DNA from: Saprospiraceae bacterium
Lineage (GTDB): Bacteria; Bacteroidota; Bacteroidia; Chitinophagales; Saprospiraceae
Reading direction: 5' to 3'
DNA length: 64,000 bases
Assembly: GCA_016715985.1 (NCBI GenBank)
Contig: JADJXD010000001.1
Coordinates: forward strand, 5,332,001 to 5,396,000
Positions within the stretch are counted from its first letter, which is position 1; each line of letters starts with the position of its first letter. The notes under the pieces are model-generated. The model did not search any database. It saw nothing but the letters and a program-made list of their open reading frames with translations, and had not been told where the DNA came from. Shown here one piece after another: positions 10,346 to 18,600 of the stretch. Position numbers and translations under genes: made by a program.

Positions 10346-11121
10346 TCATATCTTATCGTCCAATTTTATATCTCCTTCTCTGAATGACCACTCCATATGT
10401 TCATTTAAGTCTTGTCTAATCATCATATTTAATTGAGCTGCGTGATGTTGTGTATGTCGCATGTTGTATAACAAAATTTCCAAAATGGGATAATCCATAT
10501 CTCCTTGTTCGCTTCCTTCTGTAAATCTATCCTTGAGCTTCTCATCTGTCAATGATTCAATGAAGTTTCGACATTTTTGCCGACTTTGAAGTAAGTAGGG
10601 TCCGCTGAAAAAGTCAGATGTGCTTAAAATACGAGACTTCAAGCCGCAGACGTATATTAATACTTCAAGGCGAAGAAGGTGAAGTAAATTGAGTGCAGCT
10701 GACTTACAAAAATAATTTAAACCAAGTGCAAGGGGTTTGAAGACAATCATCTTATATTCATGCACCTATTTTTGAAAAATTTAATATATTTATCTGATAA
10801 TCAATTATTTTTGTGTATTTCAGCAGACCCTAAGTATGTCACCAATTCTTGTTTACTAAAAATTTTATCCGGAATCAAATCGTCTATAGCATCTACCGGC
10901 CAATCATCTCTGTCTTTTTGTGTAAATGGAAGTAACGGTGAAAAATTTTTAGGCGGAAATGACAAATAGTAATCCAGAAAAATTGAACTGTGGTAAGCTA
11001 AATAATAAAACCGCAAATGAGTTTGAAAATAATCATCCGGACATTTTGCAATGACATTGATTAACATGTCAATACTTGCACCGAATTGATTCCACAAAAT
11101 TTCTTTAAATAAATTGTCCAT
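10346..11121 (-). pseudogene. DinB-like gene split by a MITE-like insertion
   Basis: Two ORFs on the minus strand, 10801-11121 and 10346-10765, are the two halves of one DinB-superfamily protein. The N-terminal half starts MDNLFKEIL. The C-terminal half keeps the conserved HTQHH stretch, part of the metal site in this fold. They are separated by a 233-bp element at 10598-10830 flanked by the 6-bp direct repeat TAAGTA. Removing the element and one repeat copy rejoins the frame exactly (ELVTYL joined to LQSRQK) and gives a 178-residue protein, the usual size for the family. As it stands the N-terminal ORF stops shortly after entering the element and the C-terminal ORF starts inside it, so the gene is most likely inactive. 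Confidence 0.88.
10598..10830 (+). mobile_element. MITE-like element, copy 1 (233 bp)
   Basis: A 233-bp non-coding element with inverted ends: the left end begins GGGTCCGCTGAAAAAG and the right end finishes TTTCAGCAGACCC. It is flanked by the direct repeat TAAGTA (10592-10597 and 10831-10836). A second copy of exactly the same length lies at 42348-42580 in the opposite orientation with target repeat TAATTA. No transposase is present in either copy, so it would have to be moved in trans. The IS family is not identified. It inserted in the DinB-like gene. Confidence 0.88.
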
Positions 11122-11139
11122 ATATTCTAAAAAGGTGTT

Positions 11140-11709
11140 TTAAATTTTCCTTTTCAGTGTATAGACCACCGTTTTTTTCTCTGCTTGTTCACCTTCGGTA
11201 TCATAACTTTCTATGACCAAAGTATTGGAGTCTGAGAAGTCGATGATTTGTTTGACCTGAATATTATGTTTACTTACAGGGTTGGTGAGTGATCCATACA
11301 ACGTTGCTTTTTTGTTTATCTCATCCCAATTACCGAAAAGTGCCAAAGTGCCAGTACCCATATTGGTGATGGTCGTTAGCGCCATTTTTTTATCAATGGT
11401 ATTAAATCCTAAAGTCATGAAAGATTCGTATGCCATACCCATCATATCTCCTTTTTGTTTCATCTCCAAAAATCTGGCACCGAGTATCATTTGATGTGTG
11501 GATGGAATATTTATCACAATCGGATTCTTGCCTTCACCTCTCGACATTGCAATTTCCATATCGAAATCGCCCGTATATTGCCCTATCAAAGTATGGATAT
11601 CTGTAGGCGTCATATATTCAGTCCATGGGTCTGTGTTTTGTTGTGCTGTCAAGTGTTCAAAATTTATAAATGCAAAAATGAAAAGTGAAAATATGCTAAC
11701 ATTATGCAT
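11140..11709 (-). CDS. Secreted DUF1579-family protein
   Basis: 189 residues. The N-terminus (about 1-22) is a signal peptide ending near LTAQ. The rest is the DUF1579 pattern: a single lipocalin-like beta-rich domain with the segments GQYTGDFD, LGARFLEM and SFMTLGFNTIDKK. Members occur in many Bacteroidota and have no agreed function. The gene lies just upstream, on the same strand, of the broken DinB-like gene, 18 bases apart, so the pair was probably one transcript. Confidence 0.82.
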   Translation of the reverse strand: MHNVSIFSLFIFAFINFEHLTAQQNTDPWTEYMTPTDIHTLIGQYTGDFDMEIAMSRGEGKNPIVINIPSTHQMILGARFLEMKQKGDMMGMAYESFMTLGFNTIDKKMALTTITNMGTGTLALFGNWDEINKKATLYGSLTNPVSKHNIQVKQIIDFSDSNTLVIESYDTEGEQAEKKTVVYTLKRKI

Positions 11710-11897
11710 AATTTTTGAGTCGGTTTTGCAGTGGATTAATGAATTATATTAGATAGGTGGTATAGAAACATATATTTTAGTCTGCAAATATAAAAAAATA
11801 CCCAATACACCATAATATCCTTTCAGCCATTTACATGATGTATTTGATTAATGCGTCAGGCACTTTACAATTCGATAAGATATAACCAAAGTTGAGG

Positions 11898-12293
11898 TTA
11901 TTCAGTTATTTCTATTAAGTTGCCTTCCGGATCCAAAACGACACTTTCATAATAGCCGTCTCCGGTTGTCCTGGGATCACTATCAATCATAAAATTGTCC
12001 GCTCTCAATCTTTCCGTAAGTAAGTTAACTTTTTCTTTACTACCCACTGAAATCGCAATATGTGCCAAACCAGTAGTATTTCCTTTTTTGCCATAATGCT
12101 CTAAAATATCAGATCGATGCATTAATTCTATCCTTACTTTACTGTTTTTAAAAGAAAGGAAGTAAGATGTAAATTGCTTTGATGGATTATGATACTTGTC
12201 GCCACATTTCATATCAAAGTACTTGATATAGAAGTCTTTAGACTTTTCTAAATCTTTGGTCCAGATGGCTAGATGTTCGATTTTGAATGACAT
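11898..12293 (-). CDS. VOC-fold protein (glyoxalase/bleomycin-resistance type)
   Basis: 131 residues covering one complete vicinal-oxygen-chelate domain: two beta-alpha-beta-beta-beta halves, with FKIEHLAIWTKDLEKS at the start, a central metal-site region (GLAHIAISVG) and the C-terminal strand DPEGNLIEI. The likely metal ligands are His7, His near 77 and the Glu near the C-terminus. The family includes lactoylglutathione lyases, dioxygenases and drug-binding proteins; the substrate cannot be inferred. It starts 8 bases after the stop of the beta-lactamase-like gene and is probably co-transcribed with it. Confidence 0.85.
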   Translation of the reverse strand: MSFKIEHLAIWTKDLEKSKDFYIKYFDMKCGDKYHNPSKQFTSYFLSFKNSKVRIELMHRSDILEHYGKKGNTTGLAHIAISVGSKEKVNLLTERLRADNFMIDSDPRTTGDGYYESVVLDPEGNLIEITE

Positions 12294-12301
12294 TTTAGTT
12301 G

Positions 12302-13624
12302 TTATTTTTTTAATTCTCCTTTCATTAAGTTAACTTTATCAGAAAATGGATTGCCGGAAGACCTACGAAAAGATACGATTTGACCTGTGTGCCATAAACA
12401 ATCAGAAATTGGTCCATTGATGTTATTCCAAAATGGATATTCGATCAATTTTTCGTCTTTTTTAAATTTTAAACGGTATCTGTTCAAGTCATTATCACTA
12501 CTATTCTTTAAGATATCGCTGGCTATTTTTAGATTCCAAAGCGTTTTTTCTCTGGCTTCTTTAAATGTTAGTTTTGGGCTTTGTCCCGGCAGATTGACAG
12601 TCTCTTTGACACTGTTTTTGATCATTTCTGACATTTCATAAATGTGCTGAATGGTCTCCAATTGTGTCCTGGCATCACTATTTGGTTTGAAATTCAAATC
12701 TTCATCTCTTAAGCCTTCTGTCGCCCAGTAAAATCTAAAACCAAGTCCATCTATCAGCCGGGAAGCTACATTTACCCCGGAATAATTTTCAGCCTCAGCT
12801 GGTATTTCTGCATAGGGAAGTTGTTTGTTTTGTACTTCTATATCTTTCAGGATCAGTTTTGTTAGTTCTTTCCTGTATTGTGTGAAATTGGGATTGTTAT
12901 CATTTTCGTTTTTCAATAGTCGGGTGGCAAAAAAGTAAACATTATCTTTGGTCTCCACATATCCTACCCACCAACCTATTTCTTTGCCATTTTTTCTTGT
13001 CCATCCCGTCTTGCCTCTAAAGTTATGAGTTTCGGATTTTTCAGAAATCATAATTTCTTTCATTTTGTCCATGTTGTATTTCGAAAATGGCAGCTTGTCT
13101 TCGTAGAGTTTTATTAAAAATTCAATTTGATTCTTGGGAGTAACCCCAAAGTTGCCATAATTCCAGAAATCCTGACCTTTTTCATTCAGATTGCTGTTGC
13201 CATATCCACAGTTTTCAAGTATTTTTTTGTAAGATTTTCTTTTTATTTTTTTGGCTATTTCTTCATAAAACCAGACAGTAGAGTTCTTAAAAGCAGTATT
13301 CATATCTGTGTCCTTATTCCATAAATCTACTACTTTGCCTAAATGTGATTTAGGAATACCATCCCATTTATACACTTCATATTCGTCAGCAACTACCTTG
13401 TTTTCAAGAGCTATCAGCGTATGAGGAATCTTGAAAGTTGAGGCAGGCAACGATACTATTTCAGCATCTGCTTTGTCAGTGAAAATCCATTTTTTGTTAT
13501 AGTAATCGAAAATAGTAGTACTTCCTGCTACGTTTAAACTATCAAAATATTTTTGAAAATTTGATTGACCAAAGCTTGTTGAAGCCAAAATGGTAAGAAT
13601 GATTAATTTTATATGTTGAATCAT
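12302..13624 (-). CDS. Class D beta-lactamase-like protein fused to a DinB-like domain
   Basis: 440 residues with a signal peptide (about 1-20). The N-terminal two thirds is a class D serine beta-lactamase/transpeptidase fold with all the standard motifs: S-T-F-K with nucleophile Ser62, S-T-V at 115-117, Y-G-N at 141-143 and K-T-G at 205-207. After about residue 280 the sequence changes to a DinB-superfamily helical bundle, ending with the characteristic HTGQIVSFRRSSGNP near residue 412. Ordinary class D enzymes are about 250-270 residues, so this is a two-domain fusion. Periplasmic penicillin binding or hydrolysis is likely for the first domain; the job of the second is unknown. There is no frameshift in the gene. 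Whether it gives resistance cannot be judged from sequence. Confidence 0.85.
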   Translation of the reverse strand: MIQHIKLIILTILASTSFGQSNFQKYFDSLNVAGSTTIFDYYNKKWIFTDKADAEIVSLPASTFKIPHTLIALENKVVADEYEVYKWDGIPKSHLGKVVDLWNKDTDMNTAFKNSTVWFYEEIAKKIKRKSYKKILENCGYGNSNLNEKGQDFWNYGNFGVTPKNQIEFLIKLYEDKLPFSKYNMDKMKEIMISEKSETHNFRGKTGWTRKNGKEIGWWVGYVETKDNVYFFATRLLKNENDNNPNFTQYRKELTKLILKDIEVQNKQLPYAEIPAEAENYSGVNVASRLIDGLGFRFYWATEGLRDEDLNFKPNSDARTQLETIQHIYEMSEMIKNSVKETVNLPGQSPKLTFKEAREKTLWNLKIASDILKNSSDNDLNRYRLKFKKDEKLIEYPFWNNINGPISDCLWHTGQIVSFRRSSGNPFSDKVNLMKGELKK

Positions 13625-13685
13625 CTGCTTTTTTATTAAATGTTTTTAAACTCAACCAATTAAAACATAAATTTGTTTTTACAAT

Positions 13686-14078
13686 ATGCATACAGAAATT
13701 CAAACATATAACAATCAACACCCGGAAGCATATAAAGATATATGTGATCAACTTTGTTCAATAATAAACCAAGAGTTAACTGAAGCCGAAAGCAAAATCT
13801 GGCATTCACATCCTGTTTGGTTTTTGGAAGGGAATCCTATTGTAGGATACAGCAAACAAAAACCGGGTATCAGATTGATGTTTTGGAGTGGAAAGGATTT
13901 TGAAGAAAGCGGACTAATTGTGAAAGGTGGAAAATTTAAAGATGCTTCCATCTTTTATAATTGTGTTGATGAGATTAATCCGGAAGACCTAAGTCGATGG
14001 TTAAAAAAATCAAGAGATATCCAATGGGATTACAAAAATATCGTTAAGAAAAAAGGGAAATTAGATAGATTAAAATGA
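13686..14078 (+). CDS. DUF1801-family protein
   Basis: 130 residues. The pattern HPVWFLEGNPIVGYSKQKPGIRLMFWSG matches the YdhG/DUF1801 fold (a small alpha/beta protein related to iron chaperone-like folds). No catalytic residues are known for the family. The last four bases overlap the start of the next gene (ATGA), so translation is coupled. It is divergent from the beta-lactamase-like gene with a 61-bp shared promoter region. Confidence 0.75.
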   Translation: MHTEIQTYNNQHPEAYKDICDQLCSIINQELTEAESKIWHSHPVWFLEGNPIVGYSKQKPGIRLMFWSGKDFEESGLIVKGGKFKDASIFYNCVDEINPEDLSRWLKKSRDIQWDYKNIVKKKGKLDRLK

Positions 14079-14437
14079 AAGTAACACCTGAACATAACGA
14101 GCGAATGGCAAAGATGACTTTTTCATCTGTGTATCCTCATTACATCACGAAAGTAGAGAAAAAAGGAAGAATCTTAGATGAACTTCATCAAGTGATTACA
14201 TGGCTTACAGGCTTTGATGAAAATAAAATACAAACACTCATCGATGAAAAAGTGACTTTCGAAACGTTTTTCGAGCAAGCCACATTGCATCCGAATGCAC
14301 ACTTCATCAAAGGGATGATTTGTGGTTATAGAATAGAAGAAATTGAAAATCCTTTGACACAAAAAGTCAGGTATCTGGACAAACTGGTAGATGAGCTGGC
14401 CGCTGGTCGTAAAATAGAGAAAATCTTAAGGGAGTAA
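14075..14437 (+). CDS. DUF2200-family protein
   Basis: 120 residues, a complete DUF2200 domain: RMAKMTFSSVYPHYITKVEKKGR at the start, WLTGFDE and HFIKGMICGYRIEEIENP in the middle, KVRYLDKLVDELAAGR near the end. Function is not established for the family. It overlaps the stop of the DUF1801 gene by four bases, a clear two-gene operon. Confidence 0.8.
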   Translation: MKVTPEHNERMAKMTFSSVYPHYITKVEKKGRILDELHQVITWLTGFDENKIQTLIDEKVTFETFFEQATLHPNAHFIKGMICGYRIEEIENPLTQKVRYLDKLVDELAAGRKIEKILRE

Positions 14438-14493
14438 ATAGTAAAATATTGAATAAAATAGAATTTACCATTGGTTAAAACGAAAGGTCTGCT

Positions 14494-15069
14494 ATGTTAT
14501 TTAAAGTAAAACATATAGAAGGTATAAAATCGGGTGAAGTTACTTTAGCCTTTAGAAGCTGGCAAAAAGCTGCCATCAACGAAGGTACCTTGTTGCACAC
14601 GTCCATTGGATTGGTTGAAATTGGTAAAATACAAATAATTGACCAAGAAAAGATTACCCATGAAGATGTCATAAAAGCGGGTTTTTCGAAGAAAGAACTG
14701 TTATTGAAGACATTGCGCCAAACTGAAGATGCTAATATTTACAAAATAGAAGTACGATTTCATTCTGAAGATCCGCGTATCGCATTAAGACAACAGAATC
14801 TAACAGATGATATTTATCAAAGCCTGAAGCAAAAGTTAGCAAGATTAGACAAATCCAGCAAACAAGGAGAATGGACCATGAAAGTTTTAACGACCATTAG
14901 CCAAAATCCACATCTCCATGCAGTAGGTATCGCAGAGTTGACAGGATTTACAAAAGAATGGCTTAAGCTGAATATAAGGAAATTTAAAAATTTAGGGCTG
15001 ACGATTAGCCACACGGTTGGTTATGAATTGTCGCCGTTAGGAAAAGCATTTTGCAGAAAAATGGAGTGA
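14494..15069 (+). CDS. ASCH-domain protein with C-terminal winged helix
   Basis: 191 residues. The N-terminal half (about 1-95) is an ASCH (PUA-like) domain that begins FKVKHIEGIKSGEVT and carries the conserved TLAFRSWQK and HTSIG. ASCH domains bind RNA or modified nucleotides. The C-terminal part (about 125-190) reads as a small winged-helix domain (VGIAELTGFTKEWLKLNIRKFKN). A nucleic-acid role is likely but no reaction can be named. It lies directly before the CRISPR array on the same strand, with 110 bp between its stop and the first repeat; read-through from it could reach the array. Confidence 0.7.
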   Translation: MLFKVKHIEGIKSGEVTLAFRSWQKAAINEGTLLHTSIGLVEIGKIQIIDQEKITHEDVIKAGFSKKELLLKTLRQTEDANIYKIEVRFHSEDPRIALRQQNLTDDIYQSLKQKLARLDKSSKQGEWTMKVLTTISQNPHLHAVGIAELTGFTKEWLKLNIRKFKNLGLTISHTVGYELSPLGKAFCRKME

Positions 15070-15101
15070 ATTTTTCTGTTTTTTCCGTTTTCTTATTCTG
15101 T

Positions 15102-15153
15102 AACTTTGATAATATTCAAAGTTAATTTTTGATTATCGAAGTTCGCAACTTCG
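15102..15153 (+). promoter_or_regulatory. Inverted repeats in the possible CRISPR leader
   Basis: Between the ASCH gene and the first CRISPR repeat are two perfect inverted repeats: AACTTTGA/TCAAAGTT at 15102-15123 (loop 6) and CGAAGTT/AACTTCG at 15137-15153 (loop 3). Neither is followed by a strong T run. The stretch is AT-rich and is the only place for a leader at the 5' side of the array in crRNA sense. They may be terminators for the upstream gene or protein-binding sites; I see no clear leader promoter. Confidence 0.4.
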
Positions 15154-15179
15154 TTACTATAAGTTGTTATCGTAAATAA

Positions 15180-15617
15180 GTTGTGATTTGCTTTCGTTCC
15201 CCGCCTGACCCCGGTAGGCGGGCAGGTTTGAATTTATGATATTTGCCACAACTGCAAACACTATGATATCTATGATAAGCAGGGTTGTGATTTGCTTTCG
15301 TTCTTTGACTCGAGCGGAGCGAACTGATGAATGCCATTGAAAATAATAAAAAGTTCATGAATAATTTATGATATTTGCCACAACGCCAAGATTCAAACTA
15401 TTATAACATATATTGTTGTGATTTGCTTTCGTTCTTTGACCCGAGCGGAGCGAACTGATGAATGCCATTGAAAATAATAAAAAGTTCATGAATAATTTAT
15501 GATATTTGCCACAACTGTGCGAGTTCTCTCATTTCTGCCGCAAAGTTGTGATTTGCTTTCGTTCCCCGCCTGACCCCGGTAGGCGGGCAGGTTTGAATTT
15601 ATGATATTTGCCACAAC
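15180..15617 (+). repeat. Four CRISPR repeats with internal insertions
   Basis: Repeats 1 (15180-15252) and 4 (15545-15617) are 73 bp because 27 extra bases sit after repeat base 20. The insert has the inverted arms CCCGCCT and AGGCGGG. Repeats 2 (15284-15384) and 3 (15415-15515) are 101 bp because 55 extra bases sit after base 25. The two 55-base inserts differ at one base (C-T-C-G-A-G versus C-C-C-G-A-G). Outside the inserts the repeat halves are intact, and the spacers between them (31, 30, 29, 30 bp) look normal. The anti-repeat pairing region is untouched, but the distance between the promoter-like halves is disrupted. Confidence 0.95.
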
Positions 15618-18600
15618 ATAAGCGATCTTTTGGCGCAAGGTCAAGGTGTTGTGATTTGCTTTCGTTCTTTGAATTTATGATATTTGCCACAACACGCCAA
15701 AGTCTGCCAATACTTCTAAAGCTGTTGTGATTTGCTTTCGTTCTTTGAATTTATGATATTTGCCACAACTATTAGCGTTGTCAAAAAAGTAACGAAGGTG
15801 TTGTGATTTGCTTTCGTTCTTTGAATTTATGATATTTGCCACAACCATTAGACTATAGTCCACTACCAACTCATAGTTGTGATTTGCTTTCGTTCTTTGA
15901 ATTTATGATATTTGCCACAACCTTTTACTTTTGCATTTGCCATTATTATTTGTTGTGATTTGCTTTCGTTCTTTGAATTTATGATATTTGCCACAACAAA
16001 TTTTTGCTAATCCAAAAGATGAGCCCAGTTGTGATTTGCTTTCGTTCTTTGAATTTATGATATTTGCCACAACTTTACTGAAAGAAATAAATAATAGTCC
16101 GGAGTTGTGATTTGCTTTCGTTCTTTGAATTTATGATATTTGCCACAACTGTTAAACAATGCAGGATGGAAGGCAATAGGTTGTGATTTGCTTTCGTTCT
16201 TTGAATTTATGATATTTGCCACAACTATTTTTCTTTCTTTATATATCTGATCTGGTTGTGATTTGCTTTCGTTCTTTGAATTTATGATATTTGCCACAAC
16301 AAGAGCGGGCAATACATGGGAGTTTGTAATGTTGTGATTTGCTTTCGTTCTTTGAATTTATGATATTTGCCACAACTTGCCCGGACAAATGTAAAACTAT
16401 CAATTTGTTGTGATTTGCTTTCGTTCTTTGAATTTATGATATTTGCCACAACGTGCGACCGGCAGCGAGTAGTATTTCCCATGTTGTGATTTGCTTTCGT
16501 TCTTTGAATTTATGATATTTGCCACAACCGTTTTGTGTATGCATTATAAAAAAATATGTTGTGATTTGCTTTCGTTCTTTGAATTTATGATATTTGCCAC
16601 AACGGGAGACAATTGAAGAACAAGTTGTAACCAGTTGTGATTTGCTTTCGTTCTTTGAATTTATGATATTTGCCACAACTTGGGAAATATTTGAATATGA
16701 TCCGAAGGAGTTGTGATTTGCTTTCGTTCTTTGAATTTATGATATTTGCCACAACCATTGATCACAGGCTCTGACACCGGGGCCAGTTGTGATTTGCTTT
16801 CGTTCTTTGAATTTATGATATTTGCCACAACCAGCCTATCAATATTGTTTTCGGCGGTTTGTTGTGATTTGCTTTCGTTCTTTGAATTTATGATATTTGC
16901 CACAGCCTTATCCTTACGTCCACGATCCTGAAGGAGTTGTGATTTGCTTTCGTTCTTTGAATTTATGATATTTGCCACAGCAACAGTTGACGTAACCCAA
17001 GCACCACGCACGTTGTGATTTGCTTTCGTTCTTTGAATTTATGATATTTGCCACAGCATGGAAATTGCTGAAAAGACGCTTGTAGAGTTGTGATTTGCTT
17101 TCGTTCTTTGAATTTATGATATTTGCCACAGCCAACGCCTTGCCTTGATACACGAAGATGTAGTTGTGATTTGCTTTCGTTCTTTGAATTTATGATATTT
17201 GCCACAACAATGTGGTCTGAATGAATGTAGCTGTATAAGTTGTGATTTGCTTTCGTTCTTTGAATTTATGATATTTGCCACAACTGATTTGTGTATGTAG
17301 GTACATCCCAACTGTTGTGATTTGCTTTCGTTCTTTGAATTTATGATATTTGCCACAACCAGACAGGCAAAAGGACGCAAAGACCGCATGTTGTGATTTG
17401 CTTTCGTTCTTTGAATTTATGATATTTGCCACAACTTTGCCATTTCAGTACCCAAAGAATCTAAGTTGTGATTTGCTTTCGTTCTTTGAATTTATGATAT
17501 TTGCCACAACAAAAACGATTGTTTTCAACTGTAATATTGAGTTGTGATTTGCTTTCGTTCTTTGAATTTATGATATTTGCCACAACTTAGTGTTTCAAAT
17601 TAACTGTGGTGATGTGGTTGTGATTTGCTTTCGTTCTTTGAATTTATGATATTTGCCACAACTTTAGAAAAAAATCTTGAAATCCGGATTGCGTTGTGAT
17701 TTGCTTTCGTTCTTTGAATTTATGATATTTGCCACAACGAATTTAATCAGGAGCCACAAACTCAGATTGTTGTGATTTGCTTTCGTTCTTTGAATTTATG
17801 ATATTTGCCACAACTTGGTCCTTAAATCATGCGGTGCATACAGTGTTGTGATTTGCTTTCGTTCTTTGAATTTATGATATTTGCCACAACGCCTCTCGTG
17901 GAAGCCTACATACACCATACGTTGTGATTTGCTTTCGTTCTTTGAATTTATGATATTTGCCACAGCACTACCTTGTACAAACCTTTAGGAATACGGTTGT
18001 GATTTGCTTTCGTTCTTTGAATTTATGATATTTGCCACAGCAAGATCGGAGTGATCGTATATGACAACGATGTTGTGATTTGCTTTCGTTCTTTGAATTT
18101 ATGATATTTGCCACAGCAACAACGACGAACATACATTTGAAGCATTAGTTGTGATTTGCTTTCGTTCTTTGAATTTATGATATTTGCCACAGCTATCCTC
18201 TTTTGATATACCATATTCCTGTCGTTGTGATTTGCTTTCGTTCTTTGAATTTATGATATTTGCCACAGCTCAGGACACAGACCAAACCAAGCCCAACGGG
18301 TTGTGATTTGCTTTCGTTCTTTGAATTTATGATATTTGCCACAGCTGGCAAGTTGACCATATTAAACCTGTTGTAGTTGTGATTTGCTTTCGTTCTTTGA
18401 ATTTATGATATTTGCCACAACTTCATTGTATAGATATTGGCGATGGTTGGGTTGTGATTTGCTTTCGTTCTTTGAATTTATGATATTTGCCACAACTATC
18501 ATTTTAGAGATGTCGTCAGGACTTAAGTTGTGATTTGCTTTCGTTCTTTGAATTTATGATATTTGCCACAACATTTCTGTACAGAAGTGACTAAATCTTC

